NCBI GenBank assembly: GCA_003225335.1
Contig: QHZE01000087.1
Location: 1-36,374, forward strand
Direction: 5' to 3'
Source: Acidobacteriota bacterium
GTDB taxonomy: Bacteria; Acidobacteriota; UBA6911
Length of the DNA: 36,374 nt
Below the pieces are notes generated by a model. It did not search any database. It had not been told where the DNA came from and saw only the letters and a program-made list of their open reading frames with translations. Every line of letters begins with the position of its first letter. Position 1 is the stretch's first letter. Of this stretch, positions 22,719-31,926 are shown in pieces. The translations under genes were made by a program, and so were the position numbers.

Positions 22719-24211
22719 CCGTCCAGCTTCTCCTAGACCATATTCGACCAATACTCGAGGGCTCCAAAGACGGCACCCTCTTGCTCGGAAACCAGTCTGA
22801 AATCATAAAAGTCTTCTGCCGGCAGGGGCTGATAGAAGCAGTCTCCTCCAACCTCGAGCAGTACCACCTGGGGCAGCACCTGGTGACGGAGGGATTCATG
22901 GAAGCCTCGGCGGTCCAGCCGCTGCTGGCGGAATCCCGGCGCCAGGGAGTGCCCATCGGAGAAGCCGCCCTCCGGAGCAAGCTTCTGGAGCCCGCAGAGC
23001 TCGCGGACGTCATCCGCCGCCAGGCATTTCAGCTGCTCCGGCACGCGTTGGAAAAGCAATTCTCCGTCCAGTCTTTTCAGGTCTCGGCTACCGGCTTCTC
23101 TGTGCCGGCCCAGATCCACTTCGAGAACCTGCTGCTGGAGGTCGCGCGCGGCGATTCCAAACCTTTCCAGGTGTATCCATGGCAGCTCGTAGTCATGAAT
23201 AACGGGAAAGACCTCACCCACTTGCCCTGGTATCCTCAGGAGCTCTCGGTGCTCAGCGAACTGAGACGGTCGCGCACCCTCCAAGACCTGGCTACCGCTA
23301 CCGGGCTGGAATACGTCCGCCTGACGAAAATCCTGGACGTCTTCAGGAAGCTCCAGGTAGTGGACATAGTGGATGAGGAAACCGGGCAGGACGACACGAA
23401 GGGGAGTGCCGCGGTGGGCGGGCAATCTCGCTTCCCCTTTGAGCACCTGATTCCGGAAATCAGCAACGCCGTCCTCAGCGAAAAGCTGGAAGTCCTCAAG
23501 AATGAATTCTCTTTCGTCAGCGAGCAGTTCAAAGCCTTGAAGGTGCGGATCAACGAAACCCAGGCTGACCATGCAGTCCAGACGATCGCAATCTCGAGCC
23601 CGCGTCCGCAGGACGGGAAATCACTGATAGCCGTTAATCTGGCATTCTGTCTTGCGCAAGACTTGGATCGAAGGGTCATCCTCGTGGATGGCGACCTTCG
23701 AAACCCGACCGTGAACAGGTATCTCGGCGTCTCCGTCGAGCCTGGACTGAGCGGTTATCTGGAGAATGGCCATCTGCAGCCTTACTGCTACATGCGCCGC
23801 TTCAAGAACCTGTATATCATGACGGCTGGCGGCGTTTGCACCAACCCCGTGGAATTGCTCTCTCAAGACAAGATGCGAGAGCTGATCCAGTACCTGAAGA
23901 CTGAATTTGACACGATAATCTTCGATGCGCCGCCCTTCGCGCCGATCCCCGATGCCCGGATTATCATGGGACTGAGCGACGGGTTGGTGTTGGTCGTGCG
24001 GCGGGGCAAGACGCCCTTCTCCGCCATCGAAAAGGCTTTCAAGGTTCTAGACCGGAAAAAGCTGCTGGGTATCGTCTTCAATGACGTCAAGCCGATGCTT
24101 CTCCACACCCACTACGATCACGGCTATTACCGTTATGGCAAGCAGGGCGCCTACCCCTATTACGGTACCCGCAAGCCCCGGTCCCGTTCCAAAAACTACC
24201 TCGAGAGCTAG
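22715..24211 (+). CDS. DUF4388/PATAN-like domain fused to CpsD/Wzc-type bacterial tyrosine kinase
   Basis: 498 residues. The N-terminal part (about 1-230) has the look of DUF4388: KDGTLLLGNQSEIIKVFCRQ, LGQHLVTEGF and the repeated helical LLEPAELADVIRRQAFQLLR, then a winged-helix-like segment (LSELRRSRTLQDLATATGLE). Residues about 260-470 are a BY-kinase: Walker A SPRPQDGKSLIAVNLAFCL (near 294), Walker A' VILVDGDLRNP (near 321) and Walker B TIIFDAPPF (near 400). The C-terminus is a tyrosine cluster (HYDHGYYRYGKQGAYPYYG) for autophosphorylation. It should cycle phosphorylation to control Wzz/Wzy. The DUF4388 part may sense or bind a partner; its function is not established. The kinase call is strong, the N-terminal domain call moderate. 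Confidence 0.85.
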   Translation: MTVQLLLDHIRPILEGSKDGTLLLGNQSEIIKVFCRQGLIEAVSSNLEQYHLGQHLVTEGFMEASAVQPLLAESRRQGVPIGEAALRSKLLEPAELADVIRRQAFQLLRHALEKQFSVQSFQVSATGFSVPAQIHFENLLLEVARGDSKPFQVYPWQLVVMNNGKDLTHLPWYPQELSVLSELRRSRTLQDLATATGLEYVRLTKILDVFRKLQVVDIVDEETGQDDTKGSAAVGGQSRFPFEHLIPEISNAVLSEKLEVLKNEFSFVSEQFKALKVRINETQADHAVQTIAISSPRPQDGKSLIAVNLAFCLAQDLDRRVILVDGDLRNPTVNRYLGVSVEPGLSGYLENGHLQPYCYMRRFKNLYIMTAGGVCTNPVELLSQDKMRELIQYLKTEFDTIIFDAPPFAPIPDARIIMGLSDGLVLVVRRGKTPFSAIEKAFKVLDRKKLLGIVFNDVKPMLLHTHYDHGYYRYGKQGAYPYYGTRKPRSRSKNYLES

Positions 24212-24383
24212 AATTTTCGGATCTTGTGGCGAGAACAAGTTGTTTGCTTCCCCCTGGACGTCCGGCCTAACGGATCGAAACGAGATGGCCGGTTCATGAG
24301 CTCCGGGGTCAAGTAGGGACATACCGTCCCAAGCCGGCCGTTTAACGTTTACCATAGACTTCCAACCAAGAGAACCTAACTCC

Positions 24384-25526
24384 GTGTTTCTTCGCGCCGT
24401 CGCGTCTTCCTGGATCCGTCGTCTCCTGTCCCTGAGCGCTCGTGGACACTCAATGACCGATGAGCAGTCGTCTGGACTTGCCGGGGAATGTTTCTTCAAC
24501 CAGATGCTCTGTCTGGAACGAAAGAGATCGCAGCGTACTGGGAACCCCTTCGTCCTCATGCTCCTGGACGTCGAGACCCTCGCGCGTGACATCGACATGC
24601 GAGCCATCGAAAAGGTCGGAAGCGCGCTGGCCTCAGCGACACGTGATACCGACATCACCGGCTGGTACAAGTGCCACTCGACAATCGGTGTAATCTTGAC
24701 GACCCTGAATGGGACCAGCCCGGGCACCGTGAAGTCCGTTGTTCTCGACAAGGTCACCAGGGCTCTTGGCAGCCGGCTGGACCCCAAGCAGGTCCAGAAA
24801 ATCGAGATCTCGTTTCACTTCTTCCCGGAGGAGCAACCGGGCAAGAAGAACACTCCTTCTTCCGATGACAAGCTCTATCCTGACCTTCGTGGCAGCTCCG
24901 GCGCCCTGGATCTCTTCTCTAAAAGGGTCGTCGATATTGCAGGAAGCCTGATCGCGCTGATTATTTTGTCGCCGTTGTTGTTCGTCATTTCGGTTCTGGT
25001 CAAGCTCACGTCAAGGGGTCCGGTCTTTTTCAAACAGCGCCGGCTCGGAAAATTCGGAAAGGAGTTTACCTTTCTGAAGTTCCGATCCATGTACGTTGAC
25101 AACGACCCGGGAATTCACAGGACTTACGTGCAGGATCTCATCCGCGAAAAAATCACAGAAGAGAGCGGAGTTTACAAGATCCAGAACGACCCGCGGATCA
25201 CTCCTCTCGGCCGTTTTCTGCGCAGGAGCAGTCTCGACGAAATACCGCAGTTTCTAAACGTCTTGAAAGGGAATATGTCTCTTGTCGGCCCGCGCCCGCC
25301 CATACCTTACGAGTTCGAATGCTACGACCTCTGGCACCGGCGGCGAGTGCTTGAAGCCAAACCCGGCATTACGGGCCTGTGGCAGGTAAGCAGCCGAAGC
25401 AGAACGACGTTTGACGACATGGTGCGTCTCGATCTCCGATACATCCGCAATCGATCCCTCTGGCTGGATCTCAAGATCCTTCTGAAGACTCCACTGGCTG
25501 TCCTGAGCGGCGACGGAGCTTATTAG
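24384..25526 (+). CDS. Initiating phosphoglycosyl transferase (WbaP/EpsL-like) with degenerate GGDEF-like N-terminal domain
   Basis: Up to 380 residues from GTG 24384; ATG 24453 (357 residues) is an alternative start. The C-terminal 200 residues are a complete polyprenyl-phosphate phosphoglycosyl transferase: [72 protein letters not shown] and [14 protein letters not shown]. It starts the repeat unit by moving a sugar-1-phosphate to undecaprenyl phosphate. The N-terminal 150 residues look like a worn diguanylate-cyclase fold ([40 protein letters not shown]), where the GGDEF position is KCHST. It cannot make c-di-GMP but might bind or dimerise. The 172-base gap upstream has no gene, only a 5-bp hairpin near 24314-24328. 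Confidence 0.85.
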   Translation: MFLRAVASSWIRRLLSLSARGHSMTDEQSSGLAGECFFNQMLCLERKRSQRTGNPFVLMLLDVETLARDIDMRAIEKVGSALASATRDTDITGWYKCHSTIGVILTTLNGTSPGTVKSVVLDKVTRALGSRLDPKQVQKIEISFHFFPEEQPGKKNTPSSDDKLYPDLRGSSGALDLFSKRVVDIAGSLIALIILSPLLFVISVLVKLTSRGPVFFKQRRLGKFGKEFTFLKFRSMYVDNDPGIHRTYVQDLIREKITEESGVYKIQNDPRITPLGRFLRRSSLDEIPQFLNVLKGNMSLVGPRPPIPYEFECYDLWHRRRVLEAKPGITGLWQVSSRSRTTFDDMVRLDLRYIRNRSLWLDLKILLKTPLAVLSGDGAY

Positions 25527-25598
25527 TTAACTTTTCTCTTTTCATAGTGCTGAGTTGCTTTCCTCGTGAAAGTTCAACCGCGTGAGGTTCTAGACTGA

Positions 25599-26615
25599 AT
25601 GGCTAAAGACAGCGTGCTTAAAATCGGAGTAGTAGGTTACGGTTACTGGGGTCCCAACATTGTTCGCAACTTCATGAACGCCAAAGGGGGTACCGTCGTC
25701 GCCGTGTCGGACGTCAACCCGAATTCCCAGGTCCGCGTCCGGAGTCTGTACCCTTCCCTCGAAGTCACCGGAATCGCGGACGATATCCTTGCGTCCCCGG
25801 AGATTGATGCCGTCGCGATCGTCACACCCCCCTTGCTTCACTTCCCGATGGCCAAAACAGCGCTCGAAAACGGCAAGCACGTCTTCGTTGAGAAACCCTT
25901 CACGTGCAGCACCGGCGAGGCAGAGCAGCTCATCGAGCTTGCCGACCGTAAGCATCTCCGGATCATGGTGGACCACACCTTCCTGTTCACGGGCGCGGTG
26001 CGAAAGATCCGCGAGCTGATCGACAACGACACACTCGGGCAGCTCTACTATTACGACTCCACGCGTGTCAATCTTGGCATGTTCCAGACCGATGCCAATG
26101 TAGTGTGGGACTTGGGGCCGCACGACCTTTCGATCATGGATTACCTGATCCGGCGCGCGCCCGAGGCAGTAGTGGCTACGGGCGAGAAGCATGTGAACGG
26201 CGTGGAAGACGTGGCCTTCATCACGATTTACTTCCCGGACAAGATTATCGCCCACTTGAACGTCAACTGGCTCTCACCCGTAAAGGTGCGGACCACCCTG
26301 ATCGGCGGCGAGAAGAAAATGCTTGTCTGGAACGACCTGGAAGCGGACGAGAAAATCAAGGTTTACGACAAGGGAGTGAAGCGGACGAACGGGGACGGCG
26401 TTTACGACTTGAGGGTCAGTTACCGCGCCGGCGACATGTGGGCTCCGCGGGTGGACCAGTTGGAGGCGTTGAAGCTTGAGACACAGTATTTTGTCGATTG
26501 CATTTTGAACAATCAAACACCTTTTAACGACGCAAGGGCGGGCCTCAGGGTGGTTCGGATACTTGAAGCCGTGGACCGGTCTCTGTCGAACAAGGGAGGA
26601 ATAGTCTACTTATGA
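25599..26615 (+). CDS. Gfo/Idh/MocA sugar-nucleotide oxidoreductase (WlbA/WbpB-like)
   Basis: 338 residues. Rossmann start IGVVGYGYWGPNIVRNF, the conserved VEKPFT at about residue 103, and WDLGPHDLSIMDYLIRRAPE holding the catalytic His. Closest in style to UDP-N-acetylglucosaminuronate 3-dehydrogenases (WbpB/WlbA), which oxidise C3 for later amination and acetylation. Support comes from the acetyltransferase encoded next, overlapping by ATGA. No WbpE/WlbC-type PLP aminotransferase is present in the window, so the full 2,3-diamino-uronate route is not shown; the amination gene may be elsewhere. A simpler C3 oxidation/epimerisation role is possible. Confidence 0.8.
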   Translation: MAKDSVLKIGVVGYGYWGPNIVRNFMNAKGGTVVAVSDVNPNSQVRVRSLYPSLEVTGIADDILASPEIDAVAIVTPPLLHFPMAKTALENGKHVFVEKPFTCSTGEAEQLIELADRKHLRIMVDHTFLFTGAVRKIRELIDNDTLGQLYYYDSTRVNLGMFQTDANVVWDLGPHDLSIMDYLIRRAPEAVVATGEKHVNGVEDVAFITIYFPDKIIAHLNVNWLSPVKVRTTLIGGEKKMLVWNDLEADEKIKVYDKGVKRTNGDGVYDLRVSYRAGDMWAPRVDQLEALKLETQYFVDCILNNQTPFNDARAGLRVVRILEAVDRSLSNKGGIVYL

Positions 26616-27109
26616 GCGAATATTCCTGTATCTCTTCAGATGTAACGCTCGGGAAAAACGTAAAGCTTTCGAAGTTCCTCAACCTTTACGGATGCACAGT
26701 CGGGGACAACAGCAAGATAGGCGCTTTCGTGGAGATCCAGAAGAACGCGGTTATCGGCAAGAACTGCAAGATCTCCAGCCACACGTTCATCTGCGAGGGT
26801 GTGACGATCGAGGACGGCGTCTTCATAGGCCACAACGTCACCTTCATCAACGACAAGTACCCGCACGCCACGAATGGAAACGGCGAGCTGCAGAGGGATG
26901 GCGAATGGAGATTGGAGTCCACTCTCGTGAAGAGGGGCGCGTCGATCGGCTCCGGCGCCACCATTCTCTCGAATGTCACAATTGGCGAAAACGCGGTCGT
27001 GGGCGCCGGCTGCGTCGTCACGCGGGACGTTCCGGCGCACGCCATCGTCGTTGGAAACCCGGCCCGTGTTCTCAGGTATTCGGCCACTGAACTAATCATC
27101 GCGAAGTAG
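26612..27109 (+). CDS. Hexapeptide-repeat N-acetyltransferase (WlbB/WbpD-like)
   Basis: 165 residues of left-handed beta-helix: repeated [LIV]-G-x4 turns such as DNSKIGAFVEIQKNAVIGKN, CKISSHTFICEGVTIEDGVF, IGHNVTFINDKYPHATN and IGSGATILSNVTIGENAVVG, ending in VPAHAIVVGNPARVL. The IGHNVTFINDKYPHA segment with its active-site His is typical of WlbB/WbpD, which acetylate the 3-amino group of a uronic acid nucleotide. It overlaps the oxidoreductase by ATGA, as those partners often do. Substrate identity is inferred from family and context only. Confidence 0.85.
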   Translation: MSEYSCISSDVTLGKNVKLSKFLNLYGCTVGDNSKIGAFVEIQKNAVIGKNCKISSHTFICEGVTIEDGVFIGHNVTFINDKYPHATNGNGELQRDGEWRLESTLVKRGASIGSGATILSNVTIGENAVVGAGCVVTRDVPAHAIVVGNPARVLRYSATELIIAK

Positions 27110-27119
27110 AAAGGGAAAC

Positions 27120-28427
27120 GTGAAAGTCAACATTTACGGCCTCGGCTATGTTGGCTCTGTCTCGGCGGCCTGCATGGCGAACCATGGCCACCAGGTTCTC
27201 GGGATCGATATCGACAGGGGGAAGGTTGATTGTATCAATGAAGGAATAAGTCCTGTTGTCGAGCCCGGCTTGCGCGAGCTCATCCATCGGGTTACAAAAG
27301 CCGGAACGCTGCGCGCCACGATAGATCAGATCGCGGATGCTGATGTTTCCCTGGTTTGCGTGGGCACGCCGGGCAGAGATAACGGGAGCATCTGCCTCGA
27401 TTACATCTCCGGCGTCGCCGAGCAGCTTGGTGAATACCTCCGCTTAAGGCCCTCCTACCATGTTGTAAATATTCGGAGCACTGTCTTGCCCGGGACAGTC
27501 GAAACGCTTATCATCCCGATATTGGAGCGCAAGTCCGGCAAGAAGGCGGGTTGCGACTTTGGCGTATGCATGAACCCGGAATTCCTCCGCGAGGGCACAT
27601 CGATTTATGACTATCACAACCCTCCTCTTACTATCATTGGCGAGATCGATTCTCAGAGCGGTGCCGTGGTGGAAGCGTTATACACGGGGATAGCCGCACC
27701 TCTGATACGGACAAACCTGCGAATGGCGGAAATGATCAAATATGCCGGAAACGCGTTTCATGCGCTCAAGATCACCTTCGCCAACGAAATTGGAAACATT
27801 TGTAAGAGGCTCGGCATCGACGGAACTAACGCAATGGAAATCTTCTGCCGGGATCAGAAGCTCAATGTGTCTTCGAGTTATCTTCAACCGGGATTTGCGT
27901 TTGGCGGGTCCTGTCTGCCGAAAGACCTGCGCGCTCTCCTCTACAAGGCCAAAGAGCTGGACCTCGACGTCCCGGTCCTGGGCTCTATCATGGCCAGCAA
28001 CGAGAATCAGATGGACGAAGCGTACAACCTGATCAAAAAGACAGGCAAAAAGAAAATCGCCGTATTAGGGCTGAGCTTCAAACCTGGGACCGACGATTTG
28101 CGAGAAAGCCCCATCGCGGAGTTGGTCGAGACTCTTATCGGAAAGGGCCATCAGGTGAGTATTTACGATCAGGAGGTTTCACCGGGTCGCCTCTCCGGTT
28201 CGAACAAGGCATACATTGACCGCACGATCCCTCACATCTCGTGTCTGATGAAGAACTCCGTCGAGGAGGCACTAGAGGGGTCCGAAGTCGTCGTCATAGC
28301 GAAACGGTCGCTCGAGTTTGAAAAGACACTTGGGATATTAGGAAACGGCAAAATAATTGTGGACCTGGTAAGAGCCCTCCCTCGCCAAACTGATCTGGAC
28401 GGACATTATGAAGGAATATGCTGGTAA
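27120..28427 (+). CDS. algD: GDP-mannose 6-dehydrogenase (AlgD-like)
   Basis: 435 residues from GTG 27120, with AAAGGG upstream. It follows the Pseudomonas AlgD pattern nearly from end to end: IYGLGYVGSVSAACMANHGH, VEPGLRELI, VCVGTPGRDNGS, RSTVLPGTVETLIIP, MNPEFLREGTSIYDY, FGGSCLPKDLRAL with catalytic Cys265, LGLSFKPGTDDLRESPIAEL and the C-terminal EGICW. It oxidises GDP-D-mannose at C6 to GDP-D-mannuronate by two NAD-dependent steps. This predicts mannuronic acid, or a derivative, in the polymer. UDP-sugar dehydrogenases of the same superfamily are a less likely alternative. Its stop lies 20 bases inside the next gene. Confidence 0.85.
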   Translation: MKVNIYGLGYVGSVSAACMANHGHQVLGIDIDRGKVDCINEGISPVVEPGLRELIHRVTKAGTLRATIDQIADADVSLVCVGTPGRDNGSICLDYISGVAEQLGEYLRLRPSYHVVNIRSTVLPGTVETLIIPILERKSGKKAGCDFGVCMNPEFLREGTSIYDYHNPPLTIIGEIDSQSGAVVEALYTGIAAPLIRTNLRMAEMIKYAGNAFHALKITFANEIGNICKRLGIDGTNAMEIFCRDQKLNVSSSYLQPGFAFGGSCLPKDLRALLYKAKELDLDVPVLGSIMASNENQMDEAYNLIKKTGKKKIAVLGLSFKPGTDDLRESPIAELVETLIGKGHQVSIYDQEVSPGRLSGSNKAYIDRTIPHISCLMKNSVEEALEGSEVVVIAKRSLEFEKTLGILGNGKIIVDLVRALPRQTDLDGHYEGICW

Positions 28428-29688
28428 GATCCTGATGATGGTGGAGAACTTTTTTCCGGCGGACGCCAGAGTACGGAACGAAGCCTTCACGCTCTCCGAA
28501 AAGGGCTACAAAGTCACCGTGATCGCGCTGCGAGGTCACGCCGAGAAAGCCCACCAAATAGTGAACGGCATTTCCGTCTACCGTATCCCGAAAATAACTC
28601 TATTTAAGAAAGTGGCGAGCGCAAGACGGACTCCGTTTCGAAAAATACTGCGCAAGGTGCAGGCCGTGGTGGGTTACACATTCGAGTATTGCTATTTCAC
28701 GTTTGCCTGTCTTTTTGTGAGCCTTTATGTGGCCGTGAGAGAGGGATTTGACGTCCTTCATGTCCACAACCCGCCGGATACTCTGTTTCTCGTCGGCGCC
28801 ATCCACAAAGTTTTCGGAAAGCAATTTATATTTGACCATCACGACTTGTGCCCGGAGTTGTACCTTTCACGCTATAAAGCGAAAGACGATATCATGTCTC
28901 ACGCCCTTCGGCTGCTGGAGAAGCTTTCGCTCAAGATGGCGGATATAGCTATTGTTACCAATGAAAGTTACCGGGCCATAGATATCCGGCGCGCGTCCCT
29001 TAACCCTGACAAAGTATTCGTCGTGCGTAACGGGCCGGATCTGGAACGCGTGAGGCTCAGGGCACCCGACCGGGCTCTGGCAGGCGCGGGCAGGACCATC
29101 CTCGGATATATCGGCAGGATGAACCCGCAGGATGGAGTTGATTACCTCCTCCGGGCCCTACGCTACCTCGTGCACGAAATAGGAAGGACCGATGTCTATT
29201 GCGTCCTTATCGGGGACGGCGACTCCGTCGATCAGCTAAAGTCGCAGGCAGCCAGCCTTGCCATCGGAGACCATGTGCTCTTTACAGGACTTGTCTCCGA
29301 CGAAGACGCCATGCGTTACCTGTCAACGGCAGACATATGTCTCGATCCCGATCCTTCCAGCCCTCTTAACGATGTGTCCACATGGATCAAAATCATGGAA
29401 TACATGGCGCTGGCGAAACCTATCGTGTCCTTCGATCTCAAAGAAACACGAACTTCGGCCGGCGACGCAGCGGTCTATGTGACCCCGAATAACGAAATGG
29501 AATTTGCAAGGGCGATTGCGCAGTTGATGGATGATCCGGAAAGACGGCGGAAGATGGGAGAATATGGAAGGATGAGGGTCGAAAGGGATTTGAGCTGGAA
29601 AGTGGTTTCGCAGAACCTGCTGCTCGCCTACAATACTCTTTTTCCCCAATCGGCGGACCGCGGTGCGGGTCAGGCGATGTCCGCATGA
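28408..29688 (+). CDS. Glycosyltransferase family 4
   Basis: 426 residues, starting in the last codons of the dehydrogenase. The N-terminal domain has ENFFPADARVRNEAFTLSEK, VLHVHNPPDTLFLVG and FDHHDLCPELYLSR. The C-terminal domain has ILGYIGRMNPQDGVDYLLRA, VLFTGLVSDEDAMRYLSTAD and KIMEYMALAKPIVSFDL, the GT4 donor-binding (EX7E) region. These 'NFFPxDxRVxxEA' GT4s are commonly linked to capsule and O-antigen assembly. It may transfer the uronic acid made by the preceding gene (inference from tight coupling). It overlaps the next gene as ATGA. Confidence 0.85.
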   Translation: MKEYAGKILMMVENFFPADARVRNEAFTLSEKGYKVTVIALRGHAEKAHQIVNGISVYRIPKITLFKKVASARRTPFRKILRKVQAVVGYTFEYCYFTFACLFVSLYVAVREGFDVLHVHNPPDTLFLVGAIHKVFGKQFIFDHHDLCPELYLSRYKAKDDIMSHALRLLEKLSLKMADIAIVTNESYRAIDIRRASLNPDKVFVVRNGPDLERVRLRAPDRALAGAGRTILGYIGRMNPQDGVDYLLRALRYLVHEIGRTDVYCVLIGDGDSVDQLKSQAASLAIGDHVLFTGLVSDEDAMRYLSTADICLDPDPSSPLNDVSTWIKIMEYMALAKPIVSFDLKETRTSAGDAAVYVTPNNEMEFARAIAQLMDDPERRRKMGEYGRMRVERDLSWKVVSQNLLLAYNTLFPQSADRGAGQAMSA

Positions 29689-31421
29689 GTCCCCAGCAAA
29701 TCGCACCGGACAAAACCTCCGTAAGCTGCCTGATCATCTCGGACTCCAACCTCGTTAATCTGTCTGCCTACCTGAACGCGATGGATTCAGGAGGCGTCCC
29801 GATGCGGTCGTGTATCTCGCCCTTCGGCCAGCCCGTTCCGACGCTTATAAACACTTGCGCGGGCCCTTGGGATCGGGATCCGGACGTTGTTATTGTCTGG
29901 ACGCAACCCGAGAAGGTGATTCCCTCCTTCCAGAAGCTGCTCGACTATCAGCGTCCACCGGTCGACGAACTGCTCCGTGAGGTGGACGACTTTTGCTCGC
30001 TTCTTGGCAACATTCCCGTGCAGATTCCGACGATCCTCGTCCCGGCGTGGACCGCCCCTTCCTATCACACAGGGTGGGGTCTGCTCGATATGCATCCCGA
30101 TTTAGGTGTCACCAGCATCCTGGCACGGATGAACCTCAGGCTGGCACAGAATCTGGCGAGCCAGAGGAGGATTTTTGTTCTCGACTCCCATAAATGGATT
30201 CAGGCAGCTGGCCGGAAAGCATTCAATCCTACGCTCTGGTATGGGGCGAAAGTATCTTATAGCAATGAAGTGCTTCAGGAAGCGGCTCGGGACATAAAGG
30301 CGGCCATTCAGACCATCAGGGGTAATTCCCGAAAGCTCCTGGTTCTCGACCTGGATGACACGTTGTGGGGAGGAGCGGTAGGTGAGCTGGGATGGCAGAA
30401 CGTTCAACTCGGGGGCCACGATCCGGTGGGCGAGGCCTACCTCGATTTCCAAAGAGTGCTGAAGAGCTTCCTGAATCGAGGTATTCTGCTCTCCATGGTA
30501 AGCAAGAATCAGGAGTCCGTCGCGCTCGCCGCCCTTGAGAACCATCCCGAAATGGTCCTGAGACCTGGTGATTTTGCGGGATGGCGCATCAATTGGCGCG
30601 ACAAGGTCGAGAATATTGTTGAGCTGGTGTCCGAGCTCAACCTTGGTCTTCAATCGGTCGTTTTCATTGACGACAACCCTGCCGAGCGCGCCCGCGTGGC
30701 TGAAGCCCTGCCCGAAGTGCTTGTTCCGCAATGGCCAGAAAGTCCTCTTTCCTATGCTGCTGCGCTGTACGAGCTGCGCTGCTTTGATACCCTCTCGCTG
30801 ACCGAAGAAGATCTGAAGAGAGCTCAGATGTATGCCGGCGAAAGAAAGCGCAGAGCGGAAGCTCGCGTTTTCACTTCTCTGGACGAGTGGCTTAAGACGC
30901 TCATGATCCGGATAGAGGTCGAAGAGTTGAGTCCGGAGAATGTGGACAGGGCCGCCCAGCTGATCAACAAGACGAACCAGATGAACCTCGCCACGCGCCG
31001 CCTGTCCCCGGCACAATTACGAGATTGGGCAGCACAGGAGAACCACAAAATGTGGACGCTCCGAGTCCGCGACAAGCTGGGCGACTCCGGCCTGAGCGGC
31101 GTCCTGGGCCTGGAAGTCCACGATGGCCACGCAGTTATTTCGGATTTCGTGCTAAGCTGTCGGGTTATCGGAAGAAAGGTTGAGGAGACAATGCTGGCGA
31201 CCGCGATCGATTACTGCAGACTGCGGGGCCTTAGCGAAATCACAGCGAGCCATGCTCCTACGCCGAAAAACGAACCCTGTCTGGCGTTCTTCCGGAATTC
31301 CGGCTTTGAAGAAATTGAAACGCACGCATTTCGCTGGCCTTTGAGCAAGCCTTACCCGGTACCGGAATACATTCAGGTGACATGTGGCGACAAGCCGCGG
31401 CAGTTACAGAATTCTTTGTGA
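29685..31421 (+). CDS. FkbH-like HAD-IIIC protein with C-terminal acyltransferase-like domain
   Basis: 578 residues in three parts: an N-terminal SGNH-like region (about 1-210), a HAD-IIIC domain with LVLDLDDTLWGGAVGELGW (nucleophile Asp222, partner Asp224), SMVSKNQESVALAALE and FIDDNPAERARV, and a C-terminal GNAT-like part (about 420-560: INKTNQMNLATRRLSPAQLR, HAPTPKNEPCLAFFRNSGFE). FkbH-family proteins load a three-carbon unit (glyceryl from 1,3-bisphosphoglycerate) onto an acyl carrier protein. An ACP-like gene lies at 33651-33887 and an acyltransferase remnant follows directly, so a carrier-bound acyl group for decorating the polysaccharide is plausible. The exact acyl group is unknown. 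Confidence 0.8.
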   Translation: MSPQQIAPDKTSVSCLIISDSNLVNLSAYLNAMDSGGVPMRSCISPFGQPVPTLINTCAGPWDRDPDVVIVWTQPEKVIPSFQKLLDYQRPPVDELLREVDDFCSLLGNIPVQIPTILVPAWTAPSYHTGWGLLDMHPDLGVTSILARMNLRLAQNLASQRRIFVLDSHKWIQAAGRKAFNPTLWYGAKVSYSNEVLQEAARDIKAAIQTIRGNSRKLLVLDLDDTLWGGAVGELGWQNVQLGGHDPVGEAYLDFQRVLKSFLNRGILLSMVSKNQESVALAALENHPEMVLRPGDFAGWRINWRDKVENIVELVSELNLGLQSVVFIDDNPAERARVAEALPEVLVPQWPESPLSYAAALYELRCFDTLSLTEEDLKRAQMYAGERKRRAEARVFTSLDEWLKTLMIRIEVEELSPENVDRAAQLINKTNQMNLATRRLSPAQLRDWAAQENHKMWTLRVRDKLGDSGLSGVLGLEVHDGHAVISDFVLSCRVIGRKVEETMLATAIDYCRLRGLSEITASHAPTPKNEPCLAFFRNSGFEEIETHAFRWPLSKPYPVPEYIQVTCGDKPRQLQNSL

Positions 31422-31430
31422 TTCTTGTGT

Positions 31431-31450
31431 GTCTTTGCGTCCTGGTGGCG
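31431..31450. repeat. Partial copy of the CTTTGCGTCC repeat
   Basis: GTCTTTGCGTCCTGGTGGCG lies ten bases after the FkbH-like stop and matches in style the repeat arms at 14516-14587. It is the only repeat-like sequence in the 31422-31483 gap. Confidence 0.35.
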
Positions 31451-31483
31451 AAGAAGAAGGCACAATCGAAACGGAGTTTCTAG

Positions 31484-31926
31484 TTGAGTAGAAAATCGCT
31501 CGTTAGCAGGGCATCCAATCGCATCCTTCATCTGCTGGCCCGCTCGTCACCCGGGGCGACCACGCTGCGCCCGTTCCTGCACAGGCTCCGAGGCGTGACT
31601 ATTCGTGAGCGCGTCTTCATAAGCGACGAGGTTTACATCGACAACGAGTACCCGGAATGCGTGGAAATTCATGAGAATGTCCAGATCGGGATACGCACGA
31701 TCATCCTGGCACATACCAGGGGACCGTAGGAGAAGGGTCAGTCGTCGCGGCTGGATCCGTCGTAACGACCAACGTTCCTTCACACATGCTGGTCCGCGGA
31801 AACCCTGCCAGCCCGGTGGCGAAGGTCACGCTTCCCCTGCCGCTGGCGGACAACTACGAAGAGTTCATAACTGGCCTGGTTCCTGTGAGACACCCTGTCG
31901 CGCGAGTCGCTAATGATACCAAGTGA
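31484..31926 (+). pseudogene. Hexapeptide acyltransferase with internal deletion and frameshift
   Basis: From TTG 31484 (ACGGAG eight bases upstream) the frame encodes an N-terminal lead and VFISDEVYIDNEYPECVEIH, then ENVQIGIRTIILAHTRGP, and stops at TAG 31727-31729. A second frame starting at 31726 resumes with VGEGSVVAAGSVVTTNVPSH, MLVRGNPASPVAKVT and a tail ending at TGA 31924-31926. Together these are the two ends of an O-acetyltransferase of the left-handed beta-helix type; the middle coils and the frame match are missing. As written the gene cannot give a full protein. If intact in the real genome it would acylate a sugar, possibly from the neighbouring carrier protein. Confidence 0.75.

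Noticed and set aside
30102-31016. 304-residue minus-strand frame inside the FkbH-like gene
   Set aside because: It is the complement of the HAD domain with conserved sense motifs; no independent evidence for translation.
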